The position numbers were made by a program, and so were the translations under genes. A stretch of 64,000 bases of DNA from Campylorhamphus procurvoides (taxonomy: Eukaryota > Chordata > Aves > Passeriformes > Dendrocolaptidae), in assembly GCA_013396655.1 (NCBI GenBank), contig WBMV01005965.1:62613-126612 (forward strand), read 5' to 3'. Shown here one piece after another: positions 23,487 to 35,890 of the stretch. Each line of letters begins with the position of its first letter. The stretch's first letter is position 1. Below the pieces are notes generated by a model. That model ran no database searches and was not told the origin of the DNA. It was given only the letters and a program-made list of their open reading frames with translations.

Positions 23487-26400
23487 TATAAAAAGTTTCT
23501 TAGCAGAAAAGGGATACTAACAACAGAGGAAATGGGAAAAGGCGAGGTTTGGCAGCTGAAAAGTTCATCTATTATAACACAAAGTTCACTCTTTGCTCTT
23601 GGAAAGGCAACTTCTACTCTACAGGGATAAGCAGACAACTGAGAAAAGGGTAGGGGAAGCCTGATGCTTCTCATGCTTTCAGTCCACTTAGGACAGGAAA
23701 GCAACACTGGCATCATCTGACCTTGAAATATTGTCTGAAGAGAAATATGACACTTGAAGCATCTTCAAAATAGGCAATTGTTGTCTCCGTAGCCCAAGGG
23801 GACCTCCATCTTCCTGGCAAAGGAGAGCACAAAGCCAGTTTGTCAGCCTGAGATGCAAGAGTTTCCAGTAACAAGCTCAGAAAACAGGCCACAGGCTATG
23901 GGAAACAAAAGTATTGGGCATAACCAGCCCTCCTGAGGGCCAGCTGCCTGGAGCTGGATGCCAAGAAAAGGACCCTCCAAGCCCTGCACGGACAGAGGCT
24001 GGTTAGAAGAGGGAGGAGAGAGCTGTGGGGTGCTCTGCAGTCTACCATGGTCTCCTGCTACCTGGGAACTGAACACTGCTGGTGGCCTTGGAGGTGTAAC
24101 ATTGGTCCTGGAAGAAATTATTGCCTGGTCAGAGCTTTGTGTGGCTGTCACATGTGTAACAAGCAAGTTGTATCTGTAGAAACCTGTTTCATTGATTTCT
24201 GCTCTACTGAAAAGTCAATAAAAATTGACAATACCCCCATGAGATTGTTGTTCTTTGGTCACGTATACCAAAAGTATTGATTTCTCCAGGGGGAAAAAAA
24301 GGATATAGGAGGGGACAAGTCAAGAACTTTATTCTCTACGTGTAAGTGAAAACACTATTAAGAAAAGCTGTTATCAGGCAGGACACCCACTCAGCTAGCA
24401 CTGTGCCTGACAAGATCCTTGGAGACCCTGCTATGTCGGGTGTACCAAAGGGAGAGGAAGATGCTTAATGCATGCATCTTCATTTGCTGTCTCTCTTGGG
24501 AGAGGTGCTGAATTCTCCTTCTCTTTCTCCCTAGGCCTGTCTGTTGACAGATTACACCAAAAAAGCCCTTTCATAAAGCTACATTAGAATGCCAGTGCAT
24601 GCAGCAAGGGCCACTGAAATATTCCCAAAGCCACAGACAAAGCTGACAATCTACAATATTTTAGCATAGGCTCTGACCCAGTATACAGCAAAACAGACGA
24701 ATGGCACTTCCCCCAGGGCAGGATTCTCATCTGAAGTTGCTGACAACTCACTGTTTATCTCATTGTTATCCCACTCTTAATCACTGAGATGAAACTTTTT
24801 CTAACCCAAGTTCCAGCCTGAGGATGTCCAGAAGAAAGACCCTTGACCTTATTCCTGGTAGCCTTCTCAGCTCCTGGCAGTGCTGCCTGTCGAGATGCTG
24901 CAGAATTGTTTTGTGCTTGCAGGGCAGGAGGAGTGATTGATCTGGGCCAGGCTCTGTTCCCCACTGCCCTGGGAGGAGCCTGCCTTGGGGCAGGTAGCGA
25001 GGTCTCCAGCTGGGAAAAGAGCTCATGGCTGGAGTGGAATGATCAGCTTCTTCAAAGTTCATCTCTGTTTGCTCCTGTTGTTAGCTCCGATGCAGGAACA
25101 AAACAGCAGACACGCCACTTAGTCAGTTTTGGTATTGCACAACTGAAAGAGAATAGGAAAGTACCCCCAGGAACTGAGCCAAGTCCATAATGGAGACAGA
25201 TTAAGCAATACATGCACCTGGCTGTCAGAAGCGTAAGATACTCTCTCTTTAGTAATTACAGAGCAATTATGAAGTTAACAGCAATTCCAATAAGGACATG
25301 TATTTCACAATAAAATTTTGTTCACAATCCATCAGAAGCAGTCACACCAAGGAGATACAGCTTTGAAACCAAACTGTCCTCACCCCTGCAGGCATAATCC
25401 TTTAAATGCCAATCCTTGGTGGGGTGGTATCTTGCACTAAGTCACAATTAAATTATTAGTTATTAACAGGATGTAATTGAAGCTGTACTTCACTGTGACT
25501 TCAAAAAAATCCCTATTTTAAGATAGGTAATGGAAACCAAGTTGGGGTGAAGAGTTTGTGCATTGGGTTTTTACAAGCTCAGTTAATCTATATTATAATT
25601 CTGTAAAATCATAAACAGTTTAAAGCTGTGTTTCAATATCTCTGAAGTCATCAAAGTCTGTTCTGCATGGTGTGGAGGAAAAACTCCAGAATTTGTGACT
25701 CTCTGTAGTAGTAAAATCACAATTATCTCAGCTTATCTAATCCATCCAAAGAGTAAACAAGGAACAGAAACTGTTCTAAGGTCCGGAACAGACCCATCCC
25801 TGAATCTGAGATTCTAAATCAAACTCAGGTCTGTTGAAGTTTGCAAAGTCTGACTTGCACTGAAATCCAACTTTGCTTCAGAGTACTGAGGTCTGCCATT
25901 TTGTGCCTGTTCTGAGAGAAAAAAGCAGCCTACCTCGCCCCAAGTACTGCATGGCAGCACAAAGCGGAGGTCACCTGTGGTGGTATTGTACTGCCACAGC
26001 TCACAGCCAGGAGGAACGCTGCACCATCACCATTTGCTAACAAGGACTAGAAATTATTGAGCAAGTGACCCAGGCTGGCTGCTTCAGCACCCTGCCTGAC
26101 CTGAGCCTGGAGCAAGTTGCCCAGGCACATGTAGCAGCCGTGCCCATGGGGATGTGCCCTGGTGCCACTGAACTGGATCTCTGAGCAATGCAGATTCACA
26201 CACAGGCTATGAGCCTTGCCATGGCCATACACCCCTCCAGAAAGGCAGTGACATTTCAGTATTGTCCATTTCCTGCCCCCTCTTGCTCTACCTCTACATA
26301 GCAGACAAGCCTATCCCCACGGACACAAAAGAAAGAGCGATCCAGGCCACATAACTATGAACACAAAGCATTCAAACCCACAAGAGAGGAAGAGAGCACA

Positions 26401-26734
26401 CAGAATGCCACTGGATGAAGAAATGCTGCTAATGTGTGCATAAAACCCACTAATTCTATTCTCTGAGGGACTTTCTGGGCAAGAACAGCTAGCCAGGAAG
26501 TCTTCCATCAAGACTAGCATTAATCTCCTCACTGCCTCTTTCTCATATCTTCTTTCAGGCTTTATTTCATTCAAGTAGGGAAACCTGTTGTGGTTTACTT
26601 TGATAAAGGTAGAGTCAGTCACTCAGTGTGTTCAGGCAGAGGGGATATTTTACTATCTCTTGCTGCATCGACAGTAGGGCTGAAAAGGTGCTATTGTGGT
26701 TTGACAGCTAAGGGGATATGTGATTCTATCAAGA

Positions 26735-26842
26735 GGTATCCAAATATCTCAGTGCTCTATAAAGATTAAATAATTAATTATCAGAACTCCTGGCAGAAAC
26801 ATAGCAAAGCATTATCCCCATTCTCCAGACAACCAGGATATT
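26735..26842 (+). mobile_element. MIR/CORE-SINE-like ancient repeat
   Basis: This resembles the core half of an amniote MIR-type SINE. 'aatatctcagtgctctataaag' (26743-26764) stands for the 'agatctcaaagcgctttacaaag' block, 'attaaataattaattat' (26765-26781) for the 'attaattaatcctc' block, and GCATTATCCCCATTCTCCAGAC (26809-26830) for 'attattatccccattttacagatg'. The 3' tail with 'cttgcccaaggtca' is missing or unrecognisable. The block order gives a + orientation. Divergence is high, so a profile search is needed to assign a named subfamily. Confidence 0.6.
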
Positions 26843-27186
26843 TTTGTAACGAGTCATGGTTATAAGAGCTACCCTTGGTTTTTTGTGAGCTAGTGAACTA
26901 AGGCACGGACACTGTGAAAGCCAAGCAGTGCTAATGCACTCTAACGCACCAGTAGGCAGGGGCTTGAGCTCATGGAAGACATGTATGAGCTGAAATTTTA
27001 GTACACAGAGCTCAGCAGCATTTGGAGGGTTCAAAGGGGAAACAAGGTGGCTGTGGAAAACTCTTACACTTCTATCCTCTTTCCGTCTTCATCCCCTTTG
27101 ACCACCAAGCATCACTAAGGACTTTTTTAGTTCAAGTTATTTATAGGATGAATTTTTAGCAACTACAGCTAAAGTAATGCTTGTAA

Positions 27187-27210
27187 ATACACATATGCAC
27201 ATATGTGTAT
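27187..27210. repeat. inverted repeat, 11-bp perfect arms, 2-nt loop
   Basis: ATACACATATG (27187-27197) pairs perfectly with CATATGTGTAT (27200-27210) around CA. It sits in a short stretch alternating purine and pyrimidine (ACATATGCACATATGTGTATACATGC...), so it may be decayed (CA/TA)n simple sequence rather than a functional hairpin. Confidence 0.85.
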
Positions 27211-30200
27211 ACATGCATAGACATACACAGAATTGCACTGCTAGTCTTCATAAACTTAGCAAAGATTGCAATACCCCAGATAAAACATTTCAGTGCCTTT
27301 CCCTCTAGTGTCCTGTTATGTCATCTCTTTATGCTTTATCTATGTTTAGATTATATCTCTGGGACAAAGACTACATCCTTTATACATTTCTAATGTGCTT
27401 TTGAAATTAGAGACACTGCGTTGAAATAACTCAAGTCTCTCCATGAAGAGCATGCTACATTTTTGTGCCTTATGGTGGGTCCCTGGCAGTGAGAAGCTTT
27501 AACAGCAAAGAACGAGAAGGACAAACCATAGATCACCTTTAAATAGCAACATTTCAGTGCATTGTGTTTGCTGAGCTGTTGCCTTAGAAGGAGCTGCACA
27601 GAACACAAACACAAGCAGGGTAACATAGTAGAGAGCTCATCAGTCAGACCACCCATAAAAAACATCTCTGGGAGCAACGGTCCTGTGCTGCTGAAGTGTG
27701 GGTACATTATCTGCACCAAATTCCTGCAGGCCAAGTGTCTGGAAACAGAGCGCCTGCACAGCTCTTGGGAGGCTCAAAGGCCTCCAGACCAATAGCTCTA
27801 CACAGCATGTTTTCTTTTCACCCCCTGCTACTGCATTTTTTTCCCCACTGTCCCTCTTTCTCTTACCAGTTTTCTTCAGTGAACTTAAAGTTAGCCTTTT
27901 CCTCTTGCCTCAGCCTAGATCCACCAGCATTATTTTTTCCTCAAAACAAAACAAAAAAATCAACTTGCCTTGGGCATTGCCTTTTTTATAGACAACAAAA
28001 CAAGGTGCAGCTGCCCTGATGCTGTCTCCACACTACCTGGGAGAGCCATGCCACTGCTATCTGCCCAGGCCAACAGAAATTCATCCTGGTTTGATGGGGA
28101 CGGACAAGACAGGGCCCTAGGTGTGACCAATGGACCCTTTGGGTCATGAGGACCACATGCTGTGCCAGGGAGGGGGGCCCCAGTGCTCACCTGCCCACTG
28201 CCATGCTGGCACCTCCTCCTGCTACCATCAGATGAGCTCTGAAGGGCCCCAATGCTGCTCCTTTCAAGTGGGTGTCATTTGTTTCCTCTCCATATCACAC
28301 TTAAGGGCAGCATTCATCCTGTCATATCTTGCAGCAGTTTCCCTGTGGCAAATTGCCGAGGATGATGCTGGGATGTTTATTTCACCCCTTTGTTAAAAAG
28401 GATGACAGGTTTTTGGATGAGCCTGACATGGTTTGTAGAGGCAGAAAGGAAAAAACAAGTGGGCCCAAGGTGGAGAAAAAGAGGTATAGCCTGAGAACAT
28501 TTCTGAGGCACCTGGACTTGCACTAGGAAGGATCTATTCCCTTGTGTGAGCACAGATCCTGTCATCCATAGTTTTGACACCATTGCCTCCCACTTTGACA
28601 GAACTGGCATGCTCACCAAATCACTCTGCAATCCCTGTGCACACAACTTTCTGGAAATTTGTCTTCATATCTTGATGCAAACTGCCAGAAGGGGGTTTTC
28701 TTCCCCCTGGTTTGTTTTCTTTTCATATGATACCATTGCTTAATGGAAGTTCTGGGAGGTTGGGTTAACTTTCTGTTGAAAGAGAAAAGAGGCATCCAGT
28801 GGCACTGATGAAATCTCCTTTGGAACAAAGAGAGTATTAACAGTGAAGGGCTGATGTCTCCAGGCACTGTATGGGTCTGAAAGGATGAAGTAGCTTATTT
28901 ACAGTGTGGTGGCCCGCCCTGCTCTGAGGAGGGAGTTCATGCTGCCCAAAAATCACCTCTGCACTGGCCCCAAAAGCAATGGGATCTCACCTTCTCTTCC
29001 TCCTGCCCCCCCCCAAGCACGAAGCTCATGTTAGCCTACCCCCGGCACTTGTCATTCCCACATTTGCTGGGATGAAAGGTGTGTTAGGACACAGTGTCAT
29101 GGTCAGCCCAACACTGACTTAAAGCAGCATCCCTGTTGAAAGCTTATGGTCTTATCCTGCCTCTCATGGCTCTTCCTACCTTCATGCCACCTGCCTGGTG
29201 TCAGACCAAGGGTCATGAAGCTGTGGGGTGAATTGCTGCTGCTCATCCACTCTCCAGGGACTGAGAACTGCCCCACTAAGTCACTCATTTCCACCTGGAC
29301 CAATGAACTGCTCCACCTCACAGTGTGCCTGCAGAAGAGTTCATACAGAGCTCTGTGTCACATGAAGTATGAAAATGCAGAAAGACCCTCTGGCAATGGC
29401 AGAATGATTTTAGGTGAGCTTGATGGTAGCCCAACACTGCAGCCTGAGATCTGGACATGGCTAAGGATGCCCTGCCCCTGATGCAGTGGGGCAGCACCAG
29501 ATCTGGGTGGTGCTTGTCCTTGCAAAGCCTTATGAATTGTACATCGTTTCCAGTAAAATCCACACTGCCAGATTTGCAGAAAATGTAAAAACGTAATTTT
29601 GATCCAGTTAAAGTAAAATCTAGCCTTGATCTCCTTTTCAGCCAGATTTCCCATCAAGGAGATGGGAGCATGGAAAAGAGCTGAGGTTACAACAGTAATA
29701 AGGTGGAAGATAACTGAAAGTTGGAGGGAGATGGAGCTGTCAATACTACAGGGTGGAGGAAGCTACAGGGGCTATGGTGGAGCAAACAGGTTTCAGCAGG
29801 GTTGCAGAACACAAAGGACACAAATTTGTAATAAAAAGGGCTTTTTAAATTCCATAGCTCATGGAACAAATTACCTTTGAAACTCAGGCATTTTGTTCAC
29901 CAACCCACTGGATGAATCCAGCTACTGGCCAATACTGCAGGAAACAGATTTATCATGTGAAGTTAGCTCTCTAATTAAAAAAACTGGTCATTGCCTCTGA
30001 ACAAGAGTCTAAACCAAAGCCATGGATCCAAAATACCCTGAATCTTGGGAAATTGTAGTCTGCAGTTGGGGTGTCCTGTAAACACTGCAAACATCAGCAT
30101 TTCAGACCAGGCAGCCAGCTGCAGACACCAAACGAAGACTATTTCCCAAGACATTTGTCTGGCAGTGGGCTACATGTACAGTCCCACTCTCACACAGCTC

Positions 30201-31589
30201 ATGTCAAACAGAAAAGGATGCAGGGTTCACCCCAGATCAGCCCACCAACACCTCAGCATGAGGAGAAGCAGGAATAAATTATTTGTTCCCACTATCCCTG
30301 GAGAAGATGGGAACCAGCCACCAGTTGGCCACTTTAGCAGCCTTAGCAGGGATGTGGACCCAGTGTTCACGAACAGGTATTCACTGCTCCCACAGTGGTT
30401 ATTTTTGGGATTTCCAAGATCAGGGCTGCACACACAGTGTGAAAACAGCAACAACCTTGGACAGCCCCAGTAAGCAGCAGGATGCAGGAGGGAGGAAATG
30501 CCATATTTTCATGGGGATACATGTCATTAGCAGTTGCCACTGACCCGGCTCTCCTTGCTGCTGAACTTATTGGCATCACAGTGTGGGCATCACTGATGTT
30601 CTGTGTATTGGTCTCCTGCTGATCCCAGTGAAGCCAAGAAAAAAATCAGACTCTTTTAACTCCCAGGGAAGCAGTGAAGAGCTGTGTGGTTTTGCAATAC
30701 TCCATCAACGGGAGCAACACTCCAGCACACCCATCAACAGCCACAAAGAGCCAATTTCCTGGTTTCTGCAGTGCGAGGAGTGTGAGCAGGTATGAACCAC
30801 TACAGGCATTAGGGTGCATCACACACGCTGTGGTAAACAGCTGCTAGAGTGCAGAGCCAGTGAAATCTCTGCCTCAACCACTTTAACACAATTCTGGCTT
30901 CTTTGGCCAGTGCTGCAGTGCTGTCCCTGTGCCCCCATGTAGGCAGGGATGGATTGCCCATCACCAAGGGTGAGGCACCTGGGACAGAGAGGATGGGGAG
31001 CCTGAGCCATCCTGAATGCTGTCAGCTTGGCACACACACTGTTGACATACACCACTCTTGGGTCCTTCACCCTGGAAAGGCAACCGAACACTCGGGTGCC
31101 TTTATTGCCACTTCCCAAGGGATGTCCTACCCCTTTCAAATGCAGGGAGAAGGGGTGGAGCTGTGTGCTCAAAGCCAATGTGGGGCTAGCACTTTCCACC
31201 CTGCATGAATGAGTTGCACTGTAACATTAAAGTCACGGAGCTCTTTCTAAGAGATCTTTCTAGGGGATCTGAAAGCACAGTGCCCCACTTGCTCTCCCTG
31301 TTTCTGGGCAGCCCTTCCCTCCCCTTTTGATCCCATCTGAGAGGTATAGCCCTTGGCAGGTTTGTAGGTCCCCTCGACAAGCACCCTATGAATTCCTGTC
31401 CTGCCTGAGAAAAGGGTAGTTTGCTATCATTTTCACAAGGTGCTGACTTAACTACAGAGCCTTTGGGCAGATTACAGTAAATTTACTGCAGTTCTCAAAG
31501 TCTATTTCCTTAAGTGCAGTGAGCTATTTGCAGAGAGGTACTGATAGTTCCTGTGCCTTTTCTTGTCTCTACCAGCCAATTTGCAGTGT

Positions 31590-31700
31590 GAGAAAGATGA
31601 GATCTAAAAAACGGACAATTAGCGCCCTTACTAATTACCCGCACTAAGCATCTCAATTAGAAGAGTGCCCGAGGGGGTCTTAACCAAAGCTGGAGCTCTG
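31590..31700. promoter_or_regulatory. candidate homeodomain-rich conserved element
   Basis: Within about 45 bases there are three homeodomain-type cores: CAATTAG (31616-31622), CTAATTAC (31631-31638) and a second CAATTAG (31654-31660). They are embedded in unusually CpG-retaining sequence (ACGGAC, AGCGCC, CCCGCA, CCCGAG). Clusters like this are typical of vertebrate developmental enhancers, but the call is an inference from composition only. Confidence 0.3.
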
Positions 31701-34700
31701 CTGCGCCAAGTTTCCTGTGGTGCTATTCCTGCCCTCACAAGCACACCTGTGCTGCGGGGGGTTACCCAAGACCCGCAGCACTAACCTGACCTGGGTTGTT
31801 TTTCAGAAGGGAAAATTGAAGAACCGTGACCACCAGTTATCACCTGGCAAGTAGAGACAGTGTCATTCCAACCCTTCTAGGAATTTACCTTCCACATACT
31901 CATCCTATTCATTTTGGGTTTGCCCTCCGTGGGGATTTGCTACTAAATGCCTTGGTTTGAAATTACTCTGTACTGTGAAGTACACATCTCCAAGGTTTGG
32001 TCCCACTTTCCCCCTTTTTCCTTTTCCCTCAAGGGGATAAACTGAGATTTCCTGAGTCTGATATGAAGATGATGAACATGAAAAGGAGATTCTCTGGGTC
32101 TGAATACATGAGCAGACGGAAACTCTGCAAATCATCCCACTTTTCATGAACAAAACCTAAGATGGGATGATGTGATTACACCCATTAGTGGAGTATCTAC
32201 AATTAAAGTGAATGGAATTATGAAAAGCTTGGAAATAGCAGCTGAGAGAAGAGCTAGGAACCGTGCAAAGGACCAGACTTTGGTGCAAGAGTAGACTGGA
32301 AAGATGTTAAGTATGTTTGAAACTCAAGAAAGTAACAAAATATTAATGAATCAGCACCAACCAGCAACAAAGAAATCCATTATTTATAGGGAAGACAAAT
32401 AATTATACATGCAAGGTCAAAGAAGGCATTCGCACTAAAGTTTCTAAAGAGACATGAGAGCAGAGAGTAATTGACTGTCTAGACACAGCCACTGCTCAAA
32501 CACTGAAATCCTGTGATTTGGATGAGCAGGAGCAACTGGGCCAGGTCGGTCAAACACAGGCAGTTCATGGAGGGAACCCCTAAAGCATATCCATAGACGA
32601 GATGGGTTTTGGTGGCACCAGGGTTCATACTGTGGACACCAGGCTGAAAACCCAACTCCCAAAACTTTCCCAAGGAGACTAGGGAGACTCTCACATTAAA
32701 GGCTGAGATTCAGGCAACTTAGGACAAGCTACATTTGCTGTATGGATTCATCTTGATTCTTCAATAAGCTCTGCTTTATTAGATAAACTCTTGTGTTTGC
32801 CACAGCATGTCATGGTCCAAGCAGAAGGGGCAGTCCTCAAGCATCCAAGGATGACAGCAGGAGCCATTGCTAGCCGGTCTCTCTGGGCACAGGCTTCTTC
32901 CTCACCAGCCCCAGGATCTCAGGAAAAGCAAGACACTCTGGATTTGGGTATCAGGGGGAGCTGGGGAAGTGCCATAACCAGAGGGTGAACCTACAGCTTG
33001 CATGAGGCAGCACAGTGCCTTTGGTTCATCTGACAGAACCTGACAGAAGATGAAACTGCCTTCTGAATATTTAAGTGCCACCAGTGCAAATATAATTAAT
33101 AAGCGCTCAGAAGTACAACAAAGGGGCAAAAGGATGGACCACAGTCCCTTACTAGCAAGAGATGCCTTTCCTCTGACAGACTTCTTTGCTCAGCTTGTTT
33201 GAAGCCAGCTTGATTAGCACTGCTGCCACTGGCAATGTTGGCACGGCCATCCTGCTCTCCTCCCACCACAAGCACATCATCCACCTCCAGCAGCACAGGT
33301 CGAGTTCATGCTTGGGGTTTGTGCCTGGCAGATCTTCCTTCCTCTTCTCATACCCTCCCAGGGGCACAGTGAGCAAACAGCAAAAATCTCTCCCACTGAC
33401 CATTTTTCTCTCTACTAAACCTCATCAGTCTTTAAAAAGAAAGACACACACAGAAATGAGAACCCAAGTTCCCAAATTTTTGCAGGAAGATCTGATGAGA
33501 GTTTGTTTTGCTTTTCAGTGTGGTATGCATACTCTTTGTGGAAGCAAAGGGTATTTTCTCACTGAGGAAAGCATTTACTTTAAAGGCGGAAGGCACCACA
33601 GTTACTACCATTCTCATAGTTATGAAATACTACCACTTTGGAGAGGAGAGAAAAAATAACTACTTAGAACAAAGAGCAAGTACATATAGGCATTTTAGGT
33701 TAAAAGTCTGTTATTAATGATGCTGTGCCAGTATATTAGCCTCATAAGGACTGCCTGGATTTCCTTCACTTGCACTGGCCTGAAATACTGAAGGTGGTTT
33801 GCTTGACATTTAGAAGTGGGTCAAATACTTATCTCTAGTCTATATTAGGTGCACAAGGACAGGCTTTGCAGTGTTCCCTTCCTGGAAATTGAGAGCTAGT
33901 GGACACGATGTTTCCAAAAACTCCAGTCCCTCTGGCAGTGCAGAATGAACTGCTGCTTGCATAGAAGGCTCATGATGGCACATGCACCTCTTTGTGAAAT
34001 GCAGGGCAGGAACAGCAAACCAGGTGGGATAAACTACGCACTGAAAGAAAATGGGTCTGAGTATACCATGTACATTAGGATATCATATAAAGCAATTTGT
34101 AGCTGCAAGATGGGTGTAGTTAAAGGATTGAGTACAGAGTGGATGCTATACTGGAAATGCATGGAGAAATCAGGACTAGTGAGCTCTTGCTGTGATTCCT
34201 GCTGTGAAACAGCATATGAGATGCTGTTATGACAAGTGCAGTCTATTGGCCATCACTACCAACCTTTCACACAGCTCATTAGGGAAAGGTCACGGGTTAT
34301 TTTTATTGTAATTCCCAAGGACATACTTGATTTGCTTCACACACTTCCACACAGGATTTCAATCTACACACCCAGATCTCTCCACTGTTATAAACACGGC
34401 CATACATAGCATGTATTCCTTTCTGCTCTTTATTTATAAACCAAAACACAAAGCCATAAAAAGCCTTCTCGAACTCCAGCTGTGCCACTTTATGGAAGCA
34501 TTTGAAAACTATTACTTTTAGTGAATTCACTAAAGGTTTCTGGCATATTATTCCAGTCCTGAAGATTGATTTAGGAGGAGAATCTCACTACCCAGCACAT
34601 CTGGAGTGGTGCTGTGCTCCAGGAGCAGTAGCAGGGTCCATGGGACTACTTGTGGAGTAGCACCGGGAGACTCAAACTGCAATTAGGAAGCCCATCGGGA

Positions 34701-34958
34701 TGCTGAACCCGCTGAACTGGGGACTTTATCCTCAAACGGAGATCAGTTGACAGCTGTCCATACAAATTCCCCGACAGTGTCCTTGGCAAGGCTTTGGTCT
34801 CCATCTTTTCATTATTTCACCTCCTCTTCATTATAAGGACCATCAGCATAATGCTTCTATCCTGGAGGAGGTCACCTCTTGTAATAACATGGCACTTTCC
34901 TTCTTGTTAGCCAATTCTGGATCCTGCTTTTAGCATGCTGTCAAACGTCTGCTTCAGG

Positions 34959-35080
34959 ATAGTTTATTCCTTCTACAGAGGAGATAAAAGGACAGTGTTG
35001 GTAGGTGACTTGCCCAAGGTCGTGCAGTAAAGCAGTGGCAGACCTGTGGCACAGGGCTTCCTCTACAGGACTCGTCAGGA
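34959..35080 (+). mobile_element. MIR/CORE-SINE-like ancient repeat
   Basis: The segment follows the second half of the MIR/MIR1_Amn type SINE in order. 'ttctacagaggagataaaagg' stands where the consensus has a 'ttttacagatgaggaaac' block. It is followed by GTAGGTGACTTGCCCAAGGT (35001-35020), which is almost identical to the conserved MIR string TAACTTGCCCAAGGTCACAC. Next come 'gcagtaaagcagtggcagacctg' and then 'acaggactcgtcagga', which corresponds to the 'ccaggactcctgact' tail. MIR elements are tRNA-derived SINEs that were active before or early in amniote evolution, so copies in bird genomes are old and diverged. The match to the 14-base GACTTGCCCAAGGT core is exact at 35007-35020. The left border is uncertain. 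Confidence 0.68.
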
Positions 35081-35760
35081 CTTTGCACAGGAAGAAAGTT
35101 TCCATGTTTGTCTTTTTTGAGTTACATGAGGAGAAGAAAGGACTTTCTTAATTTAAAAAATGTGTATGTCTCATTGCATACCCCTCCCATAATGTAAGAA
35201 TTTGTCCTTTTATAACTAAACAAGCCTACAGCTTGTCAAAGCAGAGTTCCCAACAATTGTCATAGCATTACAGTAAGTGGCAGGCACTTTGGACTGTTGC
35301 TGGAGATAAATGCACATTGTTCAGAAAGATAATGGTAGTTTGCATCTGGTTACAGTTAATTCCAGCACTGGTTTCCTCCCAGGCAACTTTCTTTCTTATT
35401 TAATGTTTGTTTAAACCTTCTTTCTGCAGATGATGTGGCTTTTTATTAATATGATACTAATTTATTGATTTCATCACTTTTGTCATGTCTGTATTTTTCC
35501 TTCTTCAAAAGACTTCACATATATTGTTATGAGGAAGGAAATACACTGGCCAGAGAGTTTCTGTCTGTACATTTTCTTAATGTACTCTGAGGTATGACCT
35601 TAGAAAGCCACAGCCAGACTTGCTTTCACCTCAAAGAATACCCTTCTCACTATTCCCAACTTCCACAGATAACTTGGACAGTACTAAGTACCATTTGACA
35701 CCATTAAACCCAGCAGTTGCCATAAACAGAAATACTTACCAATGAAAAAAGCTCTGTTCC

Positions 35761-35890
35761 TTCAAGTATCTCAGAGCCTTCTCCAAAGGCAAAGAACTGT
35801 CTCATTTCATGGATGGGAAGATGAGGAGCAGAGAGATTAAGTGTGGGGGGCCACAAATCATACTCTGCAGGAATTGCAGGGTAGCACACT
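35761..35890 (+). mobile_element. MIR/CORE-SINE-like ancient repeat, second copy
   Basis: A run of landmarks lies in the family order: 'gtatctcagagccttctccaaagg' (about 35767-35790) in place of 'gtatctcagagcactttacaaagg', then 'tctcatttcatggatgggaagatgagga' (about 35800-35827) in place of 'ctcattttacagatggggaaactgagg', then CAGAGAGATTAAGTG (35829-35843) and a degraded GGGGGGCCACAAATCA (35845-35860) in place of 'acttgcccaaggtcaca'. The right half decays after about 35.88 kb. It lies about 0.7 kb downstream of the copy at 34.96 kb in the same orientation. The two retain different parts of the family consensus, so they are more likely independent insertions than a local duplication. Confidence 0.62.

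Larger units (their letters stand above)
15298..26734. other. no recognisable gene; noncoding DNA
   Basis: There are no clear repeats apart from the small 11-bp tandem at 23.47 kb. Two open spans with splice-like borders (16285-16482 and 20117-20322) are treated as findings, not genes. AT-rich blocks at 25240-25330 and 25435-25520 contain several TAATTA-like cores. A short stretch near 26.11 kb (GGAGCAAGTTGCCCAGGC) recalls CR1 but is too short to call. Confidence 0.6.
26843..34958. other. no recognisable gene; noncoding DNA
   Basis: The longest open frame is 157 codons at 33186-33659 (+), overlapped by open frames on the other strand and without a recognisable domain. I see no interspersed repeat. 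The region includes the inverted repeat at 27.19 kb and the homeodomain-rich patch at 31.6 kb, listed separately. Confidence 0.6.

Noticed and set aside
26105..26160. Possible third CR1 fragment (GGAGCAAGTTGCCCAGGC and GCCCATGGGGATG)
   Set aside because: Only about 40 bases resemble CR1, later blocks of the 3' end are missing, and the order cannot be confirmed.
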